Below are positions 36,955 through 44,600 of a DNA stretch of 64,000 nucleotides, piece after piece. The translations under genes and the position numbers were made by a program. Position 1 is the first letter of the stretch. Each line of letters starts with the position of its first letter. The DNA comes from Parvularcula sp. LCG005 (GTDB taxonomy: Bacteria > Pseudomonadota > Alphaproteobacteria > Caulobacterales > Parvularculaceae): positions 620,001-684,000 of the forward strand of contig NZ_CP136758.1 of assembly GCF_032930845.1 (NCBI RefSeq). The letters run 5' to 3'. The notes under the pieces were generated by a model. It saw nothing but the letters and a program-made list of their open reading frames with translations, ran no database searches and was not told the origin of the DNA.

Positions 36955-37512
36955 ATGTTCACACAGGTGACGCCACCGGCGACCTTGCCCATTCCGCTGG
37001 ACGCGTTGAAAGCGGCCCTGCGCATTGATCGCGATGATGAAGACGCGCTGCTCGATCATGTTCAGCGAACAGCCGTGACGGTCATTGAGCGTCGTCTGGA
37101 TCGAGCGCTGTTGCGCCAGAGTTGGTCCCTGAGCGTGCAGGCGCTGCCCCAGGGGCCGCTCGCCCTGCGCCCCGGCCAGGTCGTCAGCATTGACAGTGTT
37201 GAGGCGACCTATGGCGCGGCGACGCCGTTCACGCTTCGCGAAGACGCGATCAAAAAACGACTTGGCGATGACGCCTGGGTCTGCGTTGAGCTGCCCTACA
37301 CCCAAGGCACAGATACATTTTCCAGCCTGACCATTTCCTTCAGCGCAGGTGCTGAGGATGCAGGCGCGTTGCCGGCCGACCTTCTCCACGCGGTCTATTT
37401 GCTGTCCGCTCACTATTACGAAGAACGCGAGCTGTTCCGGCGCGACCGTTATGTCCCTGTTCCCTTATCCGTAGACGCATTGATTGCGCCCTACAGGCTG
37501 GTGCGACTATGA
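36955..37512 (+). CDS. GTA head-tail connector (g6)
   Basis: A 185-residue adaptor of the HK97 gp6/SPP1 gp15 type: an N-terminal helical DALKAALRIDRDDEDALLDHVQRTAVTVIERRLDRAL, a beta-rich middle, then 'LLHAVYLLSAHYYEERELFRRD', all standard for phage connector/'phiE125 gp8' family proteins. ATG 36955 with AGAAGAG upstream is the start; the longer frame begins inside the terminator. It attaches under the portal. Confidence 0.85.
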   Translation: MFTQVTPPATLPIPLDALKAALRIDRDDEDALLDHVQRTAVTVIERRLDRALLRQSWSLSVQALPQGPLALRPGQVVSIDSVEATYGAATPFTLREDAIKKRLGDDAWVCVELPYTQGTDTFSSLTISFSAGAEDAGALPADLLHAVYLLSAHYYEERELFRRDRYVPVPLSVDALIAPYRLVRL

Positions 37513-37823
37513 TCGGTGATCTGAGGGCGCAGGTGACGGTGCTGATGCCAGCGCCGATTACCGATGCCGGGGGCGGGTTCGAGCCCTCCTATGATGCTGG
37601 CACAAACGTCGATGCAAACGTGGAAAGCCTTTCCAGTCGGCGAACATCTGTCGCTGGACGTGACCGGTTCCGTCGCCGCTATCGCCTAACCATGCGGTAT
37701 CAGGAGGCGATCGGGTTTTCGGCACGTATTGTCTATCGCGGAGTCGTTCACCGGATCACGGACATTCGTGCGGGTGGTGACCGTCAGCGTACGCACACCC
37801 TGACGATGGAGGAGATCGTATGA
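37509..37823 (+). CDS. GTA head closure/stopper protein (g7)
   Basis: A 104-residue beta-rich protein of the phage head-tail adaptor (SPP1 gp16-like) family: 'AQVTVLMPAPITDAGGGFEPSYDAG' followed by strands 'RRRYRLTMRYQEAIGFSARIVYRGVVHRITDIRAGGDRQRTHTLTMEEI'. It sits between connector and tail terminator as expected. Overlaps g6 and g8 by four bases each. Confidence 0.82.
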   Translation: MIGDLRAQVTVLMPAPITDAGGGFEPSYDAGTNVDANVESLSSRRTSVAGRDRFRRRYRLTMRYQEAIGFSARIVYRGVVHRITDIRAGGDRQRTHTLTMEEIV

Positions 37824-38242
37824 CGCTGCCAGCTTCATGGGCGGTTCAGGTGGCCCTATATGACCTGCTACGAAACGATGCGGAATTGCAGGCTGTGGCG
37901 TCAACGGGCGTCCAGATCCACGACAGCGTGCCTGACGAGCCGACCTATCCCTTCATCACGGTCGGGGAGGCGAAAATATCCGACTATCCCGGACTGGATG
38001 GTGCACGTGAGCACGACATCAGACTGCACATCTATTCAAAATGGGGCGGCCGACAGGAAGTGCGCACCATCACCGATCTGTTGCAGGCGCGCCTCCACGA
38101 CGCGGTCCTGCCGCTTGACGGTCATCGTCTATCGCAGTGCCGCTTTGCCTTCGCCGATATCTTCCGGCCGGTGGAGGCCGAAACGTTTCACGGGGTGGCG
38201 CGCTTCCGCCTCGTCACCGAACCATTGACCCAGACAGTCTAA
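37820..38242 (+). CDS. GTA tail terminator (g8, DUF3168)
   Basis: A 140-residue DUF3168 protein. It shows 'QVALYDLLRNDAELQAVASTGVQIHDSVPDEPTYPFITVGEAKISDY' and 'HDIRLHIYSKWGGRQEVRTITDLLQARLHD', the signature of the family, which caps the tail tube at the head end. Overlaps g7 by four bases; 12 bases before g9. Confidence 0.88.
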   Translation: MTLPASWAVQVALYDLLRNDAELQAVASTGVQIHDSVPDEPTYPFITVGEAKISDYPGLDGAREHDIRLHIYSKWGGRQEVRTITDLLQARLHDAVLPLDGHRLSQCRFAFADIFRPVEAETFHGVARFRLVTEPLTQTV

Positions 38243-38254
38243 GGAGGCGGGCAC

Positions 38255-38671
38255 ATGGCCATACTTCGCGGCAAGGACCTGCTGCTCACACTAAGAATGG
38301 AAACCGGTGAATTCGTGCCGGTCGGGGGCTTGCGGACGAAAACGTTCTCCTTGAGCGCCGGTCTCGTCGATATCACCCACGCCGACAGCGGTCTGTGGCG
38401 AACACTCCTGCCATCAGGTGGCCTGCGCCAGGCCAATGTGGCGGGCAGTGGGGTCTTCATCGACGATGCTGCCGCCATTCGTGCGCGAACGCTGTTTTTC
38501 AGTGGTGAGGCGGCTGAGTGGCAGCTCGTCATGCCGGGCAGCGGCACGCTGACCGGGCCATTTCAGATCACCAATCTCGACCTGTCCGGCGATTACCGCG
38601 GCGAAGCCGGCTTTTCCCTTTCGCTGTCATCCGCGGGCGAAATTCTGTTCGAAGCTGAGGATCTGACATGA
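38255..38671 (+). CDS. GTA major tail tube protein (g9)
   Basis: A 138-residue phage major tail protein (TIGR02126-like): 'MAILRGKDLLLTLRMETGEFVPVGGLRTKTFSL', 'VDITHADSGLWRTLLPSGGLRQANVAGSGVFIDD', and the C-terminal 'GEAGFSLSLSSAGEILFEA'. It polymerises into the tail tube. Strong AGGAGG ribosome site 7 bases before the ATG, the best in the cluster, in keeping with high copy number. Overlaps g10 by four bases. Confidence 0.9.
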   Translation: MAILRGKDLLLTLRMETGEFVPVGGLRTKTFSLSAGLVDITHADSGLWRTLLPSGGLRQANVAGSGVFIDDAAAIRARTLFFSGEAAEWQLVMPGSGTLTGPFQITNLDLSGDYRGEAGFSLSLSSAGEILFEAEDLT

Positions 38672-39009
38672 CCAGTCTGCGCAGTGAAGCTCATATCGAT
38701 GTTGACGGCGTCAAACTGCCGTTGAAACTGACACTGGGGGCGCTTTCCGAAATCGAGGAAGCGCTGGGTATCGATACCCTGACCGATCTTGCGTTTCGCC
38801 TTGGTAATCCGTCTGCGGCGGAACTGATCCGCATTCTGGGTATCCTGGCAAAGGCGGCGGGAGATGAGGATAGTGATCGGCGTGTGCGGAACGGGACGAT
38901 CAATCTCCGAGAGGCACTTGGCGCGATTGCCATGCTCTTCCGCGAAATCCTGACCGGGGAGGCGCCGGGAAAGCCGATCCTCGGTCCGACCGCTGGCGCG
39001 GCTGGCTGA
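38668..39009 (+). CDS. GTA tail assembly chaperone g10
   Basis: A 113-residue 'gene transfer agent family' protein: 'VKLPLKLTLGALSEIEEALGIDTLTDLAFRLGNPSAAELIRILGILAKAAG' (gpG-like chaperone fold). The last 15 residues are Gly/Ala/Pro-rich and end at TGA 39009. Codons GGA-AAG at 38968-38973 form a -1 slippery site with the preceding G, so a fraction of ribosomes probably continue into the g10.1 frame. It works on the tape measure protein g11 during tail assembly. Confidence 0.88.
   Translation: MTSLRSEAHIDVDGVKLPLKLTLGALSEIEEALGIDTLTDLAFRLGNPSAAELIRILGILAKAAGDEDSDRRVRNGTINLREALGAIAMLFREILTGEAPGKPILGPTAGAAG
38967..38973 (+). other. Predicted -1 programmed frameshift site GGGAAAG
   Basis: Heptamer G GGA AAG in the g10 zero frame (X XXY YYZ form). 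It is identical to the slippery heptamer of the bacteriophage lambda G-T tail gene. After a -1 slip reading resumes at 38973 (Ala codon GCC) in the frame of g10.1, which is open to 39179. Confidence 0.75.
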
Positions 39010-39179
39010 CGCTCGGTCTGCGTTCACTGGCATTGAAAGTGGATGAGTTCTGGGCGCTGGGCGCTGCTGAATGGTCATTGCTCGTTGGCGAAGTCGTACG
39101 CCCGCGTGATCCCGACATGACCCGCGCCGATCTGCTGCAACTGTTAAACGGCGTGTCCCGTGGAGATGAACCTAAATGA
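38973..39179 (+). CDS. GTA g10.1 (tail assembly chaperone T-like part), probably made by -1 frameshift from g10
   Basis: A frame of 68 codons with the g10.1/DUF2376 pattern: 'WRGWLTLGLRSLALKVDEFWALGAAEW' (Trp/Gly-Leu then DxFWxLxxxE) and 'DMTRADLLQLLNGV'. No ATG or GTG precedes the conserved Trp-Leu-Leu part in this frame between about 38907 and 39036; only CTG codons and a TTG at 39033 occur, and the first GTG is 39039, inside the domain. Translation therefore most likely enters by the slip at GGGAAAG, giving a g10-g10.1 fusion of about 170 residues. The stop overlaps the g11 ATG. The reading was done by hand. Confidence 0.75.
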   Translation, partial: ADPRSDRWRGWLTLGLRSLALKVDEFWALGAAEWSLLVGEVVRPRDPDMTRADLLQLLNGVSRGDEPK

Positions 39180-39706
39180 GTGAAACCATACGTGTGGAAA
39201 TCGACCGAGATCTCTTCCGCGGTGACCTGCAGGGGTTGCGCGAAGACCTGCAGGCAACAATCGATGAAGACCTCGTCCCCTTGGCGGAAAATGTCCAAGG
39301 CCTGTTCCAGGACATCGGGCAGTCGCTGGTCAGCGAACTGACCCGTGCGGCGGAGAAGGGACGTCTGTCGGTTGACAGCATTGTCGACGCCATCCTGAAG
39401 GATGTCGCGGCGCTGGCAGTCGATCAGGTGGTCCGCCAACCGATCAATGGCGTGTTAAACCAGATATTCGGCGGCACCCGTGCGGGGGGCGGCGCGGTCC
39501 TGCCGGGGCAGTCCTATCTCGTCGGTGAACAGGGGCCCGAGATCTTTCGGCCAGCGACCGCTGGGCAGGTGACAAGCCGGGTCCAACCGACGGCTGTCAC
39601 CGTGACGATATCTGGCGGCTCGGGGCGCGACAGCCTTGGACGGTCGGACAGCCAGATTGCCAGCCATGTCGCGCGAAAATTGGGAAAGGCTCATCGCAAT
39701 GCCTGA
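39176..39706 (+). CDS. GTA short tape measure protein (g11)
   Basis: A 176-residue protein. The helical N-terminal half (LQGLREDLQATIDEDLVPLAENVQGLFQDIGQSLVSELTRAAEKG) and the phage tape-measure C-terminal motif 'NQIFGGTRAGGGAVLPGQSYLVGEQGPEIFRPATAGQV' identify it. RcGTA g11 is also short (about 220 residues), so this is the GTA type and not a truncated phage tape measure; tail length should be correspondingly short. Overlaps g10.1 by four bases and g12 by 8 bases. Confidence 0.88.
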   Translation: MSETIRVEIDRDLFRGDLQGLREDLQATIDEDLVPLAENVQGLFQDIGQSLVSELTRAAEKGRLSVDSIVDAILKDVAALAVDQVVRQPINGVLNQIFGGTRAGGGAVLPGQSYLVGEQGPEIFRPATAGQVTSRVQPTAVTVTISGGSGRDSLGRSDSQIASHVARKLGKAHRNA

Positions 39707-40334
39707 AGGTTTTCATGATGTTCAGTTCCCGGTCGATATTGCTCTTGGATCACGCGGTGGACCGGTTCGCCGGACCGATGTGGTCAGTCTGGCCTCGGGT
39801 GCCGAGCGACGCACCGCGCGGTGGTCCGCCTCGCGTCGCCGCTTCAATGCGGGCTATGGTGTCAGGAGCATGGCCGACATGCACCGTCTACTGGCGTTTT
39901 TTGAGGCGCGAGAGGGTCGCCGGTTTGCCTTTCGCTGGCGCGATCCTTTCGATCATAGATCAGGCGGTGCGACTGAGGAGGTGACGGCGCTCGATCAGCC
40001 GCTTGGCGTGGGTGACGGTTCAACCAGCCTGTTCCAGCTGACGCGCCGCTATCAGAGCGGCGTTCAGACCACGCAGCGGATGATTGCCCTGCCGTGCAGC
40101 GGTACGGTACGGATTGCCCAGGACGGCTTTGAGCTGTCGGAGGGGCAGGACTTCACTGTCAATACTCTGACGGGCGTCGTCCAGATCACCACACCCCCGG
40201 CCAGCGGAGCTGTTCTGACAGCCGGATTTCTGTTCGACATCCCCGCCCGTTTTGACACGGACGAATTGATCCTGTCGCTCGAGCCGGGCGGGGCGGACAT
40301 TCCCGATATTCCGATCGTTGAGGTGCGTTTCTGA
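39699..40334 (+). CDS. GTA distal tail protein (g12, DUF2460/TIGR02217)
   Basis: A 211-residue protein of the TIGR02217 family: 'FHDVQFPVDIALGSRGGPVRRTDVVSLASGAERRTARWSASRRRFNAGYGVRSMADMHRLLAFFEAREGRRFAFRWRDPFDHRS' at the N terminus and the C-terminal 'SLEPGGADIPDIPIVEVRF'. It forms the hexameric distal tail ring. ATG 39699 is chosen by homology. Overlaps g13 by one base. Confidence 0.92.
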   Translation: MPEGFHDVQFPVDIALGSRGGPVRRTDVVSLASGAERRTARWSASRRRFNAGYGVRSMADMHRLLAFFEAREGRRFAFRWRDPFDHRSGGATEEVTALDQPLGVGDGSTSLFQLTRRYQSGVQTTQRMIALPCSGTVRIAQDGFELSEGQDFTVNTLTGVVQITTPPASGAVLTAGFLFDIPARFDTDELILSLEPGGADIPDIPIVEVRF

Positions 40335-41218
40335 TGCTGCCCGTTGATGCCCATACGGAACAGGCGCTCAGCGCCGCTGCCGCCTCGTTATGTACATGTT
40401 GGCGGATCACGCGGACCGATGGCGTCGAGATCGGTGTCACTGACCATGATCGAGACATTGAATTTACTGGCACTGTCTTCCGCTCGGGCGACGGGGCGGA
40501 TGGAACCGCGCTCGCCAGTGGAGCTGACCTTGCGCCGGACAATGCGGATCTCATGGGCATTTTGTCCAGCGACGTGCTGGGTGATGATGATATCGACCAG
40601 GGCCGGTATGACGAGGCACGCATCGACATCTGGCGGGTCGACTGGACGGATCCAGAGGCACGCCTTCTCGTCAAATCCGGCACTATCGGGCGGATTGAGC
40701 GGTCAGGGGCGGGTTACCGGGCTGAGTTTCGCAGCCTGAAGCACTATCTCGACCAGGTGGTTGGCCGCGTTTACGGCCGCCAGTGCGATGCCCGTCTTGG
40801 CGACCGGCGCTGTGGCGTCGATCTGACGGATGGTGCGTACACGGCGCAGGCACAAATCGTGTCCGAGAGCGCGCGCGACCTGTCCATCAATCAAGACCCT
40901 GACCATCCCGCAGGCTGGTTCACGGGCGGCACGGTGGAGGTTCTGGACGGCCCCCTCGCGGGGACACGAGCGACCATCAGGGAACATGCCGTGGCCGGGA
41001 ACATAGCCATCCTGTCCCTATGGGACAGCCTGGCGGCGCCGGTCGCGGCAACAACGCTACTGCGGGTAACAGCGGGCTGCGACAAGCGTCTGTCGACCTG
41101 TCAGTCTAAATTTGCCAATGCCGTCAATTTTCGCGGCTTCCCACATATTCCTGGCAGTGACATCCTGACCCGCTATCCCGGACCGGGGGGCGATCGGGAA
41201 GATCGCGAGACAGCATGA
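40334..41218 (+). CDS. GTA baseplate hub protein (g13, DUF2163)
   Basis: A 294-residue DUF2163/BR0599-family protein: 'CTCWRITRTDGVEIGVTDHDRDIEFTGTVFRSGDG', 'DDIDQGRYDEARIDIWRVDWTDPEARLLVKSGTIG', and the Cys-containing 'RVYGRQCDARLGDRRCGVDL' and 'TAGCDKRLSTCQSKFANAVNFRGFPHIPG'. RcGTA g13 is reported to bind an Fe-S cluster in the baseplate; the four Cys (QCDAR, RRCG, GCDK, TCQSK) are present here. Overlaps g14 by four bases. Confidence 0.92.
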   Translation: MLPVDAHTEQALSAAAASLCTCWRITRTDGVEIGVTDHDRDIEFTGTVFRSGDGADGTALASGADLAPDNADLMGILSSDVLGDDDIDQGRYDEARIDIWRVDWTDPEARLLVKSGTIGRIERSGAGYRAEFRSLKHYLDQVVGRVYGRQCDARLGDRRCGVDLTDGAYTAQAQIVSESARDLSINQDPDHPAGWFTGGTVEVLDGPLAGTRATIREHAVAGNIAILSLWDSLAAPVAATTLLRVTAGCDKRLSTCQSKFANAVNFRGFPHIPGSDILTRYPGPGGDREDRETA

Positions 41219-41667
41219 CGCGGGACGATCTTGATCGCGTGATCGTGTCTGAAGCCCTCAGCTGGTTAGGCACACCCTATCGCCATCAGGCGTCGGCGAG
41301 AGGTCAGGGAACGGACTGCCTTGGCCTCGTCCGCGGTGTATGGCGGTATCTGCATGGGGCTGAACCCCAACCCGTTCCGCCCTATCTGCCGCATTGGGAC
41401 CGGGGCGAGGGGGACGAATTGCTGCTGGACGCCGCGCATCGTTATCTCATCCCCTGTGATGCCGACCGCGTTCGCGCCGGTGAGGTGGTGGTGTTCCGCA
41501 TGGTGCCGGGCGCCCCGGCCAAACATTGCGGCATAATGATCAGCGAGAGCGCCTTTGTTCACGCCTATGCGGGGCGGCAGGTTGTCCGGTCCCGTTGGAC
41601 CCCGTTCTGGTCATCCCGCCTGGCCGCGCGTTTTTGTTTTCCGTTGACTGAAGGAGAGGCGTCATGA
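41215..41667 (+). CDS. GTA cell-wall peptidase (g14, NlpC/P60)
   Basis: A 150-residue NlpC/P60 peptidase: 'WLGTPYRHQASARGQGTDCLGLVRGVWRYL' carries the catalytic Cys, and 'APAKHCGIMISESAFVHAYAGRQVV' carries the His and adjacent polar residue. It sits in the tail tip and opens the recipient's peptidoglycan during DNA entry. Overlaps g13 and g15 by four bases each. Confidence 0.93.
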   Translation: MTRDDLDRVIVSEALSWLGTPYRHQASARGQGTDCLGLVRGVWRYLHGAEPQPVPPYLPHWDRGEGDELLLDAAHRYLIPCDADRVRAGEVVVFRMVPGAPAKHCGIMISESAFVHAYAGRQVVRSRWTPFWSSRLAARFCFPLTEGEAS

Positions 41668-44600
41668 GCCAGCAACTGGTACAGACCGGTCAGGTTGTCG
41701 TCAGCTCAGCCGAGTCGTTGGGATCTCAACTGAGCGCTGCGCTGACCTCAAGCGTGACGAATTCCGCGGTCGCCATGGCCCAGAATGCGTTGTTCGGGCC
41801 CGTCAAGCGACGCTCACAGGGCCCCCGACGGGAAGAAATCCGTCTGCTGACAGCGGCCGAGGGCGTGCCTGTCCGGCGGGTTTTCGGGTTGAACCGCGTT
41901 GCCGGTCAGATCATCTGGATCACGCCCTTCAAGGAAACCACTGAGGTGACACGGTCATCGAGCGGCAGCAAGGGCGTTCGCCGAATCGTCGAGGAGGAGC
42001 ATACGGCCTATCGGTACTCCGTTTCGATGGCGATCGCGCTGGGCGAAGGGGTAATACAGCGTATCGGCCGGGTCTGGGCTGATGGTCAGCCGCTATCGCT
42101 GGCGGATCTCAATGTGCGCTTCTATCGCGGCACGGAGGATCAACTGACTGACCCCCTCATTGAGGTGGTTGAGGCTGACCCGCCTGCCTACCGGGGTATC
42201 AGCTACATTGTGTTCGAAGACCTTGATCTTGGCCCATTCGGCAATCGGGTGCCCCAGGTCAATTTTGAGGTCGAGCGTCCGATACCCTCCAGCGACGACC
42301 GCTCACTGGAACTGCAGGCGCGAGCCATCACACTCATCCCCGGATCGGGCGAGGCCGTGTATCATACCGAACCGGTACTGACGGAACGGGTCGAGGGTGT
42401 GACCCGCGCCGAGAATGTCCACGGCAATATGGGCGGTACGGATTTCAGCGCAGCCGTCAGTCACATGACGGCGACTCTGCCCAATATTCAGGCGGTAGAA
42501 TTGATCGTCTCGTGGTTCGGCACGGATTTGCGCGCGGGGGAATGTCGCATCGAACCGCGGGTCGAAACCAACGACAAAATACAACTGCCAGACGCTTGGA
42601 GCGTGGCCGATTGGACGCGCGGCACCGCCAACGAGGTGTCGCGGCTTGGCGATGGCAATCTTGCCTATGGCGGTACGCCTTCTGATGAAGGTGTCCGGCA
42701 ATCCATCCGCGACCTACAACAGCGTGGCCTCGACGTTGTCTTCTATCCCTTCGTGCTGATGGATATTCCGGCGGACAACAATCTGCCCGATCCGATCGGC
42801 GGCGCGGTGCAGCCGGCCTACCCCTGGCGGGGGCGGATCACCGTGGCTGACCGGAACAGCACTGACCAAACGCCTGCGGCTCGCGCGCAAATCGAGGCCT
42901 TTGCGGCCCGGTACCGCGTCATGATTTTGCACTATGCCACCCTTTGCGCAGAAATAGGGGGCGTTCACGCCTTTCTGATCGGATCAGAACTCCGTTCTTT
43001 GAGCAATGTGCGTGATGAGACGGGCGCCTTCATCTTTGTGGACTTCCTGGTCAGTCTGGCGGCGGAGGTGCGCACCATTCTCGGACCGGACGTGCTGATT
43101 TCCTACGCAGCGGACTGGTCCGAGTATAGCAATTACCGCCCAGCCGATGGAACCGGTGATGTGCTGTTTCATCTGGATTCTCTGTGGGCATCGCCGAATA
43201 TCGATTTTATCGGCATCGACAACTACATGCCGCTGGCCGACTGGCGGGCAGGTGCAGATCATCTGGATGCGGCGGAGGGGTACAGATCAACGTATGACGA
43301 TGAGTACCTCGCCGGCAATATCCGCGGCGGCGAAGGATATGACTGGTACTATGCCAGTGACGAAGACCGACTGGTACAGATCCGCACGCCCATCGCCGAT
43401 ACTGCCCACGGGGAAGACTGGGTTTTTCGGTACAAGGACCTGTGGTCATGGTGGTCACAGGTCCACCATGACCGGCCCCGCGGCACGCGCCGTGTGACGC
43501 CGACGGCATGGGTACCTGAGAGCAAGCCCATCTGGATGACCGAGCTTGGCTGCTCCGCCACAGATAAGGGCGCGAACCAGCCCAATCTGTTCTTTGATCC
43601 CAAATCGTCTGAAAGCGGACGACCCTATTTCTCGACCGGTGAACGCGACGATATGATCCAGCGCCGCTTCATCGAGGCGCATCTGAATTTCTGGACCGAT
43701 GATGAGAACAATCCGGTGTCCGCCGTCTACGGCGGACCGATGGTCGCGAGCGATCGCATCTTCCTCTACACTTGGGACGCGCGGCCGTTCCCTGATTTCC
43801 CACTCAGGCGCGACATCTGGGGCGATGCGGATAACTGGACCTATGGGCACTGGCTCAATGGTCGGGCGGGGCGGGTACCGCTGGGCGAGCTCATCACCCA
43901 TCTGGCGCGTGAGGCGGGTGTGCCGGCGGTGGATGCCACGGCCTGTCAGAGCCTCGTGCTTGGTTATCAGTTGGCGGGACCAATGGCTGCGCGGGACGCC
44001 ATTGAGCCGTTGATCGACGTCTATCAGCTTGATGCCGTAGAGCGGGCGGGTGTGCTGATCGTTCGGCCGCGCACGGGTTATCCCGATCACCACATTACGA
44101 CTGACGGCTTCGTCGACGATGGCGGACCCATCGTAACCCGCACACGCGCCCAGGAAGCGGACCTGCCGGCGCGGTTGTCCTTCGCGTATACGGATGGGTT
44201 ATCGGACTATCGCGGCGGTGTGGCGGAAGTGACGGAGTCCGTCGCCCGGAACAGTCGCGCGATGTTTGTCGATACGGCACTCGTGCTGGAATCCGGCGAG
44301 GCGGAGGGGCGAGCCGCGGCCCTGTTGGCCGAAGCGCGGGCAATGCGGAACACCGTGAGTTTTGGTCTGGGCCCGGATCAGTTCCGGGTTGAGGCGGCGG
44401 ATGTCCTGTCTGTGACGGGCGATGAGCTGTCAGGCACCTTCCGGGTGACTGAACTGACCGACGGCCTGTGGCGCCAGATCGAAGGCGTACAGACCGACCC
44501 TGGCCTCTACCAGCCGCGCTTTACGGGTCTGTCGGGCACGATCGCGGCTGCGCCGCGCGTTGCCGGGCCGCCAGTGGTGGCCTTTCTTGATATTCCCGTC

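Noticed and set aside
36205-37413. 402-residue minus-strand open frame opposite the GTA capsid and connector genes
   Set aside because: It crosses two confirmed plus-strand genes and the intrinsic terminator; no motif, and composition of a shadow frame.
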